From contig CM057134.1 in assembly GCA_029964075.1 (NCBI GenBank), positions 22,670,905-22,734,904 of the forward strand: 64,000 bases of DNA, in the 5' to 3' direction. Below, piece after piece: positions 11,880-24,000 of the stretch. The stretch is from Patiria pectinifera. Taxonomy: Eukaryota > Echinodermata > Asteroidea > Valvatida > Asterinidae. Positions within the stretch are counted from its first letter, which is position 1; every line of letters begins with the position of its first letter. The notes beneath the pieces were generated by a model. The model did not search any database, was not told the DNA's origin, and worked only from the letters and a program-made list of their open reading frames with translations. Made by a program: the position numbers and the translations under genes.

Positions 11880-12960
11880 ATCAGCACAACAAGTCGAGCG
11901 CATTCATTGTTCTTGGAGCACGCCCCCCACCCGCAGTGTGTTCTTCTTCTCATCGTAGAAGTCTGCACTTTACGGAAGGAAGGAATTCACAAAACTTGCT
12001 CCCTCTAGCTGAGCATCCATTCCAATGCTTTATTTTCCCGTGGTCTCAATGCTTGTGTTTGCAGCGATCCAGTGAAGCAGGATTTTCGTGTGACCTTTGC
12101 CAATGCTGAGGGTGGTGGCGCGGCTGGTACACACAGCAGTCCACACACACTGATATCATGCAATACGAACTGTGTTGGTCATTTCCCCTTCTCAAGAAGT
12201 GATATGAAGGACTTAACTTTCCTTCCATTTTATTGAGTTTCATAAATGTGAGGTCAATTACTCTTTCTGGACACAAACCAGGCCATAAAACAGCTAGGCC
12301 ATAAACTTGTATTTTGTAGTTTTCATGTTTTTTTTGGTGCTCTTCTAGGTTACCAAATTTTATCGGACTTCCTCCCCCTCAAGTCACTTTGGAAATCCTT
12401 ACAAAGTATTAATATCAGTCCCCTCCAGACCGATTTTTTTCAATCTGAGTAATGAAAACCTAACAATTAATTTTAAATGGCCTTATGCTATTCAGAACTT
12501 AAAATTTAAGATTTTTTAGAAAATTTACACCAACTATATATGCTATGATACACCATGTGAACTTTGATCTTGCCAGACCTTGACCTAGGCCGCCAAAACC
12601 GGGCACCCCCTCTAGAACATCTTCTAGGGACCTATGCAGCAAGAGTTCCAAATTTGGTGCTTTAATCTTGCATCACGTTTTTTCCTTCAGCCACTGGACT
12701 GCAATTGAAAATGGGAAGAGCTTACAAAAGTTCAAGTTGAGGAAATTGGAGTTAACATCTCGCAAACTGCAGGTAACCAGTTTGCTGTTTTTATACACAG
12801 GCATGGCTGATGGGTTAACATCAAGCATCATGCCTCGGCTCTGGGTGACGTTAAACCACGTTAATCCCTCGTGTCTTTTGTTCACACACACACACAAACT
12901 TTGTAAAGTATGTGGAGGCGGACCGTGTGTTGATCTTGAATTGGCTGTTGTGCAAGGCCT
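11880..12960. other. Unassigned sequence
   Basis: No gene recognised on either strand. The minus frames at 12046-12276 and 12673-12897 do not resemble the missing TMCO4 C-terminus. Confidence 0.4.
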
Positions 12961-13777
12961 ATAGAGTACTGAAGTGTGACGTCATTTAGAACCAGAAAGT
13001 GTAGTGCAAACAAAAGGAGTACACGCACAGGTTGGTTCACGAGCTAAATCACGCACTACCGGAAGGTCAAAGTTAAGTCAAAGTTAGGTGAATTTATAAT
13101 ACAGACAGAAGCCTCAAAATCAAAACAAGCCAAATTTTTTCCAAACGATTTACGGGATTATGATAAAATCTGGTATGAGCTTGAAAAATCTGACATCATC
13201 ATGAAATCGTCATGACGTCATCAGGAATCAAATTACAAGCAATTTAAGGACCAAATTTGTGAAAATAGTTTCAGCTATATTTTAGAATTAAATAGAGTAT
13301 CAAGTTCATTTTTGCGTGAGGTTGTAAATGATGCCTCGGGCAACAATTCTTATTCCCGGGCACAAAACCGCTTGACCTTCACTTCCGGTGTTACCGGAAG
13401 TGCAATAAAAACTGAATATAACTCGAAAGCAGAAGCTCATTACTATAAGCAAATAAATTATGGAAGTGTTTAGAACGGAATAAAGGACCCAAAATACAGC
13501 ATAATGACATCATCATTTGAAAGGGCGCCCTCTAGCGGTACATCAAATAGGGTTTCCTTTTTTTAATTTAAAAATATCAGTCTAAATTTAACCAAATCGC
13601 CCCTTGTTATTTTTTTTATCACCTACATATAACTTTGCAAGGTTTGAAAATTAGGACATCATCAGACCTTTTTTGGACTGATGTCGTCATCAAGCCAGAA
13701 ATAATTTGTACATGTACATAAAATGTATACTGGAATTTGATACATTTTTGTTTTAAACAAAATCATTCGTTGTACTG

Positions 13778-14432
13778 CACCCGATTTCATCAAACTCTTC
13801 GTAACTTACGATGCATCGCAGCGATGCGACGCGTCGTATCTCTACGATGCGTCGCAGCTGCGACGCGTCCTGCGATCCATTTCACGAAATACGTTGTAAG
13901 TGCGACGCATCGTAGGTGTATTTATAGCACAACTCGATGACTGTTTTATGTATTTAGTCAGCGTACAGTAAATAGTCGTCTGATATTCAACAAACAGTCG
14001 TCGGATCTCAGCTCGAAGTTTGTTCAAACGTAAAACAAAATGGCGGCCGTGCGATGCAATTTTGAAGGAAAACAAGCTCTCATTGGACTGTATAGCTACT
14101 TTGAAATTTCAACTCTAATATTCCGGTCTAATTCGTAATTATTCAACGAATTTCTTATTTACAACTTTACACACATTGCCTTGGTATTATAATCTTGTTA
14201 ATGTAATGTTTATGACATAAAACTGGCTTAGAAATGACTCTTCTTATTTTGCGACGACCACTAGACACGTCTTAACTTGCGACGTGTTTTAAGCCGTTGT
14301 CAAGGAACTTACGACGCGTTCCAACACATTGCAACTTTCGTGAAATGGATGATACGACGCGTCGCGAGTTGCGACGTGTTGCACGTAGTAACTCAAGTTG
14401 CGACGCGTCGCAGCGCTTCGTGAAATCGGGTG
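13778..14432. mobile_element. TIR element with GCGACGCGTCGCAG subterminal repeats
   Basis: 655 bp beginning CACCCGATTTCATCAA and ending TTCGTGAAATCGGGTG, flanked by CTG on both sides (13775-13777, 14433-14435). Both ends carry GCGACGCGTCG-type palindromes and ATCCATTTCACGAAA in inverse order. The 3-bp duplication fits CACTA- or Harbinger-like cut-and-paste elements; the superfamily is not settled. Confidence 0.8.
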
Positions 14433-14943
14433 CTGGAAAGGTTAAATTTTTGTGATCCTTTGTTCTGACATAAAATTATTCATAACTTAACTGGGCTGTG
14501 TCTTATGCCGGATTCCGCCCCCCCCCTAAGATCTCGGCCATCGAGTGACAAAAAATTATGAAACTTGGTACATGCATGGAACAACTATTCATGAACATAA
14601 CCAAAAACTTTCACGGCTATAGGTCAAAGGGTTTTGGAATTATGGCTAATTAATTATTCATATGCACGAATGTTAATTCTGCTCTGTGTACACTACGTAT
14701 ATGGGGAAATTAAGTTTTCAGCGCGTAGCGCCAGAATAATTTTCGCTGCGCAGCAACCCATGGTCCGAATTTTATGTTTTTTTTGTATCAAAAGATGCGC
14801 AAGGCACGAGGCTATAAAATGTCACAACAGCTGGGGTCGCGAAAATATTTTTTTAACGCTATCGCGGATAAAGTCTGCCCCCCCCCCCCCCGGCCCCTTT
14901 AGGGTTAATACACTTCTCCACACAGTCATTTGTTTTCACCCAC

Positions 14944-15061
14944 CGGCAGAAGCCATTGATGATCTTTCCAGCCACAACCCTCACAAATGGTTTCCAGTAT
15001 TTTACTGTTGAAGGCACTGGTGCTCCAAGTAGGACTGCATCTTGCACAATCCCCTCACAAC
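14944..15061 (-). CDS. TMCO4: TMCO4 exon 10 (last exon located)
   Basis: The acceptor CTGCAG precedes GT TGT GAG GGG, which completes Gly and reads CEGIVQDAVLLGAPVPSTVK then YWKPFVRVVAGKIINGFC. It ends CG followed by donor GTGGGT, giving the split Arg of the family motif INGYCRGDW. It aligns with human CQGIIEDVILLGAPV. The next exon (GDWLLSFVYRTSS...) was not found in bases 1-14943. The exon lies between two oppositely oriented copies of a repeat at 12961 and 15268. Confidence 0.93.
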
Positions 15062-18000
15062 CTGCAGTCAAAACAACAACAGTATATTGCTGAATTCTGA
15101 ACAGAATTTGACTGCTGTGATATACCACATGGCAATATTCACACCTATGGGCAGATGGGATGCAGCATACCCATGGCACCGGGTGGAGGCTGAGGGTTCT
15201 ATGTGTTCTCACCTTTGTGATGCAAAAAGAGTACCAAAGTGAATACATCATGTGCACAAAATGTGTGTAAAAGACATGAGCGCGTGATTCAGCCCGTGAA
15301 CCAACATGCGCACGTACTCCATTGCACTACACCTTCTGGTTCTAATGTCACACTTCGGTACTCTATTGGATTTACTACATTGTGGAAAAGTTACAAATTT
15401 TGACATACTCTTCAAGGAATTTATGGGTAACCTATGATTTATGTGAGATCCTTCAATGTTTATGCATTAGAACTGTGTTTTAAATTGCATAGACCTTCAG
15501 ACTCTGTAACTTTTTAATTTGAGTGAGTTGCCATGCACTCAAAGAAGTGAAAGCAATAACAACCCTCTTACCAGCAAAAAATGTTCCCTTGCTATCATCT
15601 GATGTACCCTTCAACTCACTCCATTTTGAGATTTTGCTAATCAGCTACTGCATTCTCAATTGCAAATGTAATTCAAATCTTATTTTCAAAACTGTCCTAT
15701 ACATGTACAAGGTATACACATAGTAGATCAAGCTGTCGTATATTAATTGCACAACACATGACAGGGTTATACATGCCAGTACAATATACATGTCATGTTC
15801 CAGGGCCTCATAAAAGTCATTTGTGAGATCCATAACTGTCAAAGACCATGCCCATATTGATGTTATACATGTATATCTTGTTCATATAGAAGTCAGGGAG
15901 TAATGAATCGGCATCCTCGTTGCACCCTCGTCCTTGTCGCACCCTCCTGAGAGTACCCAGGTCCACCTGGGAAATTAATGATACTACCAGCTCACCAAAT
16001 CCTAAAATGGATCCTGGCCTAGGTCGTGGTCTCGAGCTTTCAGATTTCGACTACAACACTGCCTCACACAACAACTCACCTTTACAGACCTCTGTGAAGG
16101 TACTGGATGACTTTCCAAGGAGTCAGGATAGGTCTATCATGACTCATGTCCGGTTATGCTTCCAAATAAGCAGATCCTTACAAAAGCCGCACTGGAACTT
16201 TAAGAAGTCAGACTGGACAAAATTCTCTGAACAGAATAGTGTTGAGAACAGCATCGTCTGCATCCCCACCAAGGAGATTTCAATGATAAAAGCTTACTCC
16301 AGATTTACTAAAGCTATCTTAATGGCAGCCAAAGCCAATATCCCACAAGGTTTCAGGCCTAGCTACATCCCATATGTATGGACAAGGAATGCCAACAACT
16401 TCTTGAAGAATACAATAGCTCAGGCGATCTGGACTTGCAAACCACCTCATTGATTCTCTTGACAAACATCACCAGCAACATTAACTTCAAACACTCAACA
16501 CACAGCTGGAAAAGCTAGAACCTCATGTGACAACTCGGCCCCAACCAACTAACACCGAGCACGGCCAGACTACTGACCAAGCCTAATGCAGTTGCTAGCC
16601 ATCTTTACAAGGTGATGGGCAAATTAACTCTGATTGACAAAAGTCAAACAATAGATGACACAAGAATGGCATTTCCTCAGGAGGTCACCACTTGAAGAGC
16701 AAACTGCAACAACAACTCCAATTACAGCCGAAGAGGTGAACAAAACCTAGATAGACCTAAAATGCAGTAAAGCTCCTGCATACCATAACATCTACCTCAA
16801 ATTCCTCTCACGGGTAGTTTCGGAGAAAAACCTCCCTAAAATCTGGAGAACAGCAAAAACTATACCTCCCCAAACCTGGAAATGACCCCAAACTGGCCTT
16901 TACTGAACAATCTCTCTTCTCTCAATGTGCTATAAACTCTTGGATCATTATAAATTGCATCAAACCACTCACGGATGAAATGTTGTTATAAAATATAAAA
17001 AAATTCAAATAAAATAAAATCCTATTGTTTTAATCCTAATGACCTTGGCCTTTGTCTTATGGGGTCCAAACTTATTCATTTTCTATAAGTTATACTAGCA
17101 AGCTACCTACATAGTATCAAGGTTCAAGACATACATGGACATACAATCCAGATATCGCTGTGGAACCAAATGCACACACACACGCACACGCATCAATACT
17201 GGAATTTGTATCCTTGTGGAGACATTCCTTTGTTCTCGTGTACTAAAGTTTTCGAGTTTGAAAGTGTAGTTTAAAAATGCTCTTATTTTAACGAGAATTA
17301 ATTTCCTTGGCTGAAATTGGAATTTAACATCCCTTTCTAAAACTCTTCCATTTGCGACAGATCAACATAGCTTGGAAATTCCTAGTTTTTGAGTAAAATC
17401 CATAAATCTATTTCGTGAAAACCTTGTGGAGACGTATTCATCTATAGAAATTGCCCTGTGGAGAGGTATACAATCTTTTGTTCCCTATTGTACACACGTC
17501 TCCAGAGGGTACGGTGTATCAGATCACACCCACGCAAACGTGTGTTCACCGTCGATCGTGGACGTCCTATTGTCCCTCTTTTGTTTGTACTCTTACCTTT
17601 TTTTAGCAAGACTCCCATAGGTTTGTACAAGACCCCAATCGCGGACGTATGCTGGGAATCGTGGACACTATTGTTCTCTTTTGTTCTCTGGTATTTTTCG
17701 TCCACGGTTTGAAAAGATGAACACGTACACATGGACAGACAAGGCGGAAACAGTATGAAAATTAAAAATCAAGAAAACAACAACATGTGTGATCGACAAC
17801 AAAATAGACAATAACGAGCAACACTAGAAACAGATTTAAGTGGACCTAAGATACTTGTTGGCCATTGACTTAAAACTATGAACACTGCCTGCTGCACATA
17901 TGTCACCATGTAAAAAATTCCATAGCTGTACAGCACTGGGCAAGAAACAACGCTGGAACTGGCTGGTGGGACATCTCATCAGCTGCAGAGTAAGCCGATG

Positions 18001-21000
18001 CAGAGACGATGCACATACGGCTCAGGGACATAATCGTTCAGGGGATGAAGCAGATTGGACCGTATCTTGTACAGCATACATTATTACTGACATTGCGTCG
18101 ATGACCCAGATCACAAAGAGCAAAAACCTTCCCTATCTAGAGCAAGTAAACAGTTCCTTGGCGATGCAAAAGTCAGATCAATTCAAATGTACATGCAGCC
18201 AGTAAACACGTTTGTGCATACAGTGGAGGGCGCCACCACTGGGGCTATCCTGGACAGGTAACCTTATTACGGAAGAGTTTTGGATACGACAGTTAAAAGT
18301 CAAGGCCGGTATTAAAACTCACGCTTCATCCAATAGTGTCCTGGTAACTGTTTTTGGATTTCTAAATTTTTGGATTCTAGATCTGAGGCAATTTCTGACA
18401 ACTTTAACCAATGTTTTCTGAGGAAAAATGGTGGTGTACTTATTGCCTGCCTTTATTGCGACGTCACTAAAAAAGAAAAAATTGGATTAGTTTTGGCCCC
18501 CCCCCCCGGATCCGCCCTTGATAAATCCCAAAAAGCAAGAACATTTACTGATTTTCTGTAAACAGAAATGGAGCAAATATAAGGGCGAGTGCAGCCACAG
18601 AGAAGGCGTCCTCAGGAAAAGGCCATTGAATGGCCGACAGATATAAGATATCAGAAATAACATACATCATCATATAAAAGTCATATACCCACTTAATGTA
18701 ACTGTCATATCTAGCTCAACTGCCATATCTAGTTCACAAAAGTGTCGTTTTCCAGGTCCATATAACCGTAATATTGTATACGTTCCTTATTTGCCAAGTC
18801 AATATAAGCATCACATTATATACCTTCCCTATCTGCCAGGTCAATATAACCATCATATAACTTTCCTATTTGCCAGGTCTATATAACTGTCATATAGCTT
18901 TCCTATTTGCCAGGTCCACATAACTGTCATATACCTTTCCTATTTGCCAGGTCCATATAACTGTCACATACCTTTCCTATTTGCCAGGTCCACATAACTG
19001 TCATATACCTTTCCTATTTGCCAGGTCCATATAACTGTCACATACCTTTCCTATTTACTAATTCCTTGAGGCAGAAGAAGATGACTCTTGCTCCCATACT
19101 GAAGCCAATCAAGGTCACAGGTCGCTTGCCCTGAAAAAAAATATAGACAGCTGTTAAAAAAATATTTCAAAGCTTGATTATTAATTTAGCAAAAAAAAAA
19201 ATGGTATAAATTAATCTTTAATTAAGCTATTTAAATGAACTATGAAAAAGACTTGGGTCGTAAGTGTTCATCCCGTTATTTATGACCTTACCGGTGACTT
19301 CCATGATTTGATTTGGGATGGACTTCACTACAACTCATAATCCATATGTTGTCGTTTTCAAATATGCTCAAAGCATGCAGGTATCACTTAGGTACCCACA
19401 TCTAATTAGACGTGACTGAATTACTTCTTACTTGCTGACAATTTGTGCAACAGTCTCACCTGACGTCTCGACAACAATACCTCGGCAAGCTGCTTTCCAG
19501 CTTCTGCTGCTCGATTGGTCACTATGCTCCACGGATTGTCAATGGCAACCAGTGAGGAATAAGCAGCGGCTGGCAATGCAAAGGCAACCACTAAGCCTGA
19601 AATGACAATGATCATTATTACACTTGATTGTCAATCAAGCCAATAACTATATCTGGGGCACATCAGCCTTGCTATTACCAGCTGTTATAGCAGTTGAGCT
19701 AGATATGAGCATGAGGTAATCATATCCAAAGCAAAGAGCCACAAAAGAAGCAAGTTTAATGAAGAACTATAGTTAACCATAAATCAACTAACTTTTTGTG
19801 AAAATAAATGTTTCTCAAACAGAAAATGGAAAATAGAAATGCTTATGAAACTCAATCAGACTGACCTGCAAGCACTGTCATTTTGAGAGCTTCCTTAGCT
19901 GCCATCGTTACCATCTTATTAAGGATAAGAGACAAGGCTTCTCCAAGAGCTAGGAGGTATTTAGACTCCCAATGAAGGCAGTAAACCTCCTTGGAGGATT
20001 CCAAGGTCAGCCAAGGGACTGAGAAGTTATCTGGATTGGAAGAGAAGTTGGTGGTTCTCCATCAAAGTAAAAATGTCTTGAGCGAGTTGGAATAGCACTG
20101 GGTTAAAGATCCAGTAAAACATAGCCTTTTGCCAAGGCAATCATGGCTTAAAGCGGCAAAGCGGCCAACGACTGGAGCGAAGACGAATTCAGCGCGCACG
20201 AGTGGCGCAGCCACAGGGCCTTTTCTAACTTGATTTTGCAGTTTTTGTTAAATTATTCATATTTTTTATGCAAATAAGTAGAGTAGCTGAAGGGTTAACC
20301 AATCACAATGCAGACTTTCCCGAGTTCCATCCATTTGAGAAAGAAGGGTGAGTAATGGAAGTTCAGATTACAAAAAAATAAGTTCATACCTCAAATAATG
20401 TCTGGAAATACTTATATAAAAAAATAGAGGTCTATGTCTGTTTGAAATAGAACATAGGGCTTTTCCTCATTAAGATTTTTTTGTATGACTTTATGCTTTA
20501 TGAATTTATATAAATGTACATGGAAGTTATGTAAATCATTTTAACAAAATTATATATTCAAAGTGCATTTGATGTCATATTTAATTTGCTAAATTTTGAA
20601 TTCAGTATTGAAGTTTCAATATTTGACATTCCCTATTACCTTAACAAATTTGCTTCGTTGATAAACAGAATTAAATGCAATGCAAATGTTTTGCCTTGAA
20701 ATCATCTGAGCAAGTACTTATTTGAACAACTACGATTGTGTGAAATTTCAATAACATTTGCTGTTATTATTTCGTGAAACATAACACTTTGTGCAATAGT
20801 TTAGACACTTAGAGTTATTAGCCTAGAAAAACTGCTAAAATATAGTAGTTACAAGTTTAATTATAACAATTTACAGTGAAGTGAAGATAGCAATAACCAC
20901 TGTCTTTGGCATAGTGTCACTAAGCACGATTAATATGTAGATGAAACAATGTTTACATGTATACAAGTAAAATTTAGATAATCTTTGGTTGCTGTCTTTG

Positions 21001-24000
21001 GCATGGTATCTGTGGCATGACTTTACATTTATAACCATTTTTTAACAAAGAATTGCGAATTTAGCACGTTCGATTTACTTAAAGGTCCAAAAATTGAATG
21101 ATTCATATAAATCACATGATGACGTCAATCGTGATGTCACAGCAATTTTTGTCTATAACACATCCCAGAATACCCACATCCCAGAATACCCAAATACTGA
21201 GTTTCAAACCAATCGGACTTCCCAATCGCTGCTATGTACGTAAGCTTGGTGGTCGAGTGGTAAGATGTCTGCACTAGACAGCGCGAGAGGTCGTGGGTTT
21301 GATTCCCACCTGGGTGATTTATTCCAACTTTCACTCAGGAGGTAACACACTCAGTTAACAGTGTTTATACGTTGGTAAAGGGCAAAACCTAATATTGATT
21401 TACATCACCCCGACGCAAAATTCAATCTTATGAATAATACCTACCTATACCCACCAAATTTCATAACGATTGGACATACCCCTATATGTGAATCAAAAAA
21501 TCACGTTTATGATGACGTCATGATGACGTCACACATATTTGAAATTTTGTGTATCTATCTATGACCTAACAAATCTGTTACAAAAAGAATTTTGAATTTA
21601 CCACGTTCCGTCGATGAGATATAAGTAAAAGGTCCAAAAATTTAAGAATTTATACAAAATCACATGATGATTTCATTGTGACGTCACTGCAATTTTTGTC
21701 TATAACACATCCTGGAATACCTGCATATCGTGTTTGAACCTGATCAAACCTCTGGTTCTGTAGAAATAGGGCTTTAAAATTATATGCACTTTTCGGATGA
21801 CGTCACATGACATGTGATGACATCATGATGAAGTCATGATTCGACCAGAATCTTCAGATGGTGGTCTAAGTATGTGCCATTTTTTTGGAAGAGGTCTCAA
21901 AGTGCTGCTCAGAACGAAAACACATGTTATCCTTTGGGAAACAATGTGGAAAAAGAAGCGGAACAAAAATTAACAAAAATAACAAAAATTTACTGATGTT
22001 TGTGTACAAACATGCGGCTGTTTTGGTAATTTGTTATTGTATGTTTATGTCATGTAAGACTGATAGGACAACATGTGCGGTAGAGTGACCACTGACCAGG
22101 ACCAATACAGTTCTGTGGATATTGGCCTTCAAAATGTGCACTTTTAATATGCCGTCATATGTCATGTGATGACATTATTGTGACGTCACTTCAATTTTCA
22201 TCTGTAACACATCCCTGTCTAGGTACATATCAACTTTCAACTCAATCGGACGTCACATTTCACGTGATGACTTGGTAGTGACGTACGTCACTTCAATTTT
22301 CATTTATAACACATCCCGGTCTAGGTATATACCAACTTTCAACCCAATTGAACCATTAGTTATGTAGATATTTGCCTTCAAAATATGCACTTTAATATGA
22401 CTCAGTAAATTTGCCTCTACGACACGTGTAAGACTACGTTCCTATACTGAATACTGACCCCATGGGACCGACAGTTTTCTCAATACAAGACTTGAAAAAT
22501 GTACTTTCGTGATGACGTCACATGCCCCAGCGATGACGTCAACTTAACAATACTTGTCAATGCACACTTTTCATTGCAGTCTTGGTTTGCACCAAGTTTG
22601 AAGTCAAACGGATGAACGGAAGTGTAAATTTTGAAAGCAGAATACAAATTTTCATTTAAAAAAAAATCGTAAAAAAATCTACCGATGAAGTCATTGTGAC
22701 GTCACTTCGGGATTTGCATATTAGTAACAGTACCTACCTACCCACCAAGTCTCAAGACAATCGGACTTACCCTTATATATATGTTTTCAAAAATCACGTT
22801 TTGGATGATGTCATCGTGACAATTTAAAAAAATTGTATACCTATTGCCTAATAAACCTAATGCAAAAAGAATTTTGAATTTCGAAAGAGATATGGTGATA
22901 GTTTTCTGTTCACATTCCTGCCTACCTACGTACCAAGTTTCAACCCAACGGACTTACCATTCATGAGATATATCAAATTATAAGGCACTTCCGGTTTGGA
23001 CCGGAAGGAAGGGTCACGTGATTCGGCACACAGGAGATGAATGAAGATTCTGGATTATTCTATCAATTCCCACAAAATTCAAGTTCAGGTGTGTCACGGT
23101 TGATTTTATATTGATTTTCAAAGATTAAATCTATTAATCTTTAATTGCTTGTAATTTGATACATGGTGACATCATGAAGACGTCACCTCAATTTTTACGT
23201 ATAACACATCCCGGTCTACCTCCATGACGAGTTTCAACCCAAGTGTACAAAGTCTATGGGATTTGGGGTTAAACTAGAAGGGAAAAAACATCAGAAAAAA
23301 AATCAGAACAGAAACAACGCTTTTCCACTTCCAAGTGGAAAAGCAAAAAAGAAAGAAAAAAATAACTTTAACGAAAACAAAGGCTGTTTCGGCAGGTTGC
23401 CGAAACAGCCCGAAAAAAAAATCAAAGCTCAACAGCAGGTTTTGTTGAAATCTGTTGGGTTGGGTACAGTTCCCTTAAACTGATGGTCTTTTACATTGGA
23501 TTTGGCATACCTTCAGAAACTAAGTCCAACAGTGTGTGTGTACGATTTCCCATGTGGGTGTTGGAATTTGCCAGGATGGGTACGGTTCCTAGTAAATTAT
23601 GCTACTGAGTTAAGGGTTATTAATACAAACATTGCGTAACATGTAAGAATGCTAGTGCCTCTATTTGTTAGTGTTACTGATTACACATTGACAATAAGGG
23701 ATGCACCAGACCCCCCCCCCCACCCGGATTTACGCCCGTAGCATCAACCCTTGCGCCAAAAACTGCGCGCTGGCGGACTAATCTGCGGCCAGTTAGTTCA
23801 TGCTGTGCACAGTGTGCCATTCGTAAGTAGACAACCTCGCGGACTTAAAACATATTATTTTTTAAAATCTCATTCTTGCCTTGTTGGACAAATAAACCAT
23901 TTTTGTTAACGGTCCATAGCTCCAACAACTCATAGGTCCAACACCTCATTTTTCCAATGTTGGACTTACGAAGCGTCGGACTTATGAGGCATTAGACCTA

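Larger units (their letters stand above)
12961..15368. repeat. Pair of about 100-bp inverted repeats bracketing TMCO4 exon 10
   Basis: The left arm 12961-13060 and right arm 15268-15368 are inverted copies: ATAGAGTACYGAAGTGTGAC at the outer ends, and ACCAGAARGTGTAGTGCAA and GTTGGTTCACG further in. The 2.4 kb between them contains another TIR element (13778-14432), TGACGTCA-rich repeat and exon 10. It may be one element or two separate insertions. Confidence 0.6.

Noticed and set aside
12673-12897. Candidate missing C-terminal exon of TMCO4
   Set aside because: The minus-strand translation shares no motif with the family C-terminus and has no phase-compatible acceptor.
19046-19058. Alternative donor GTAAAT for TMCO4 exon 9
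   Set aside because: It would end in phase 0, but exon 10 needs one carried base; the GTATGT donor at 19045 fits phase and length.
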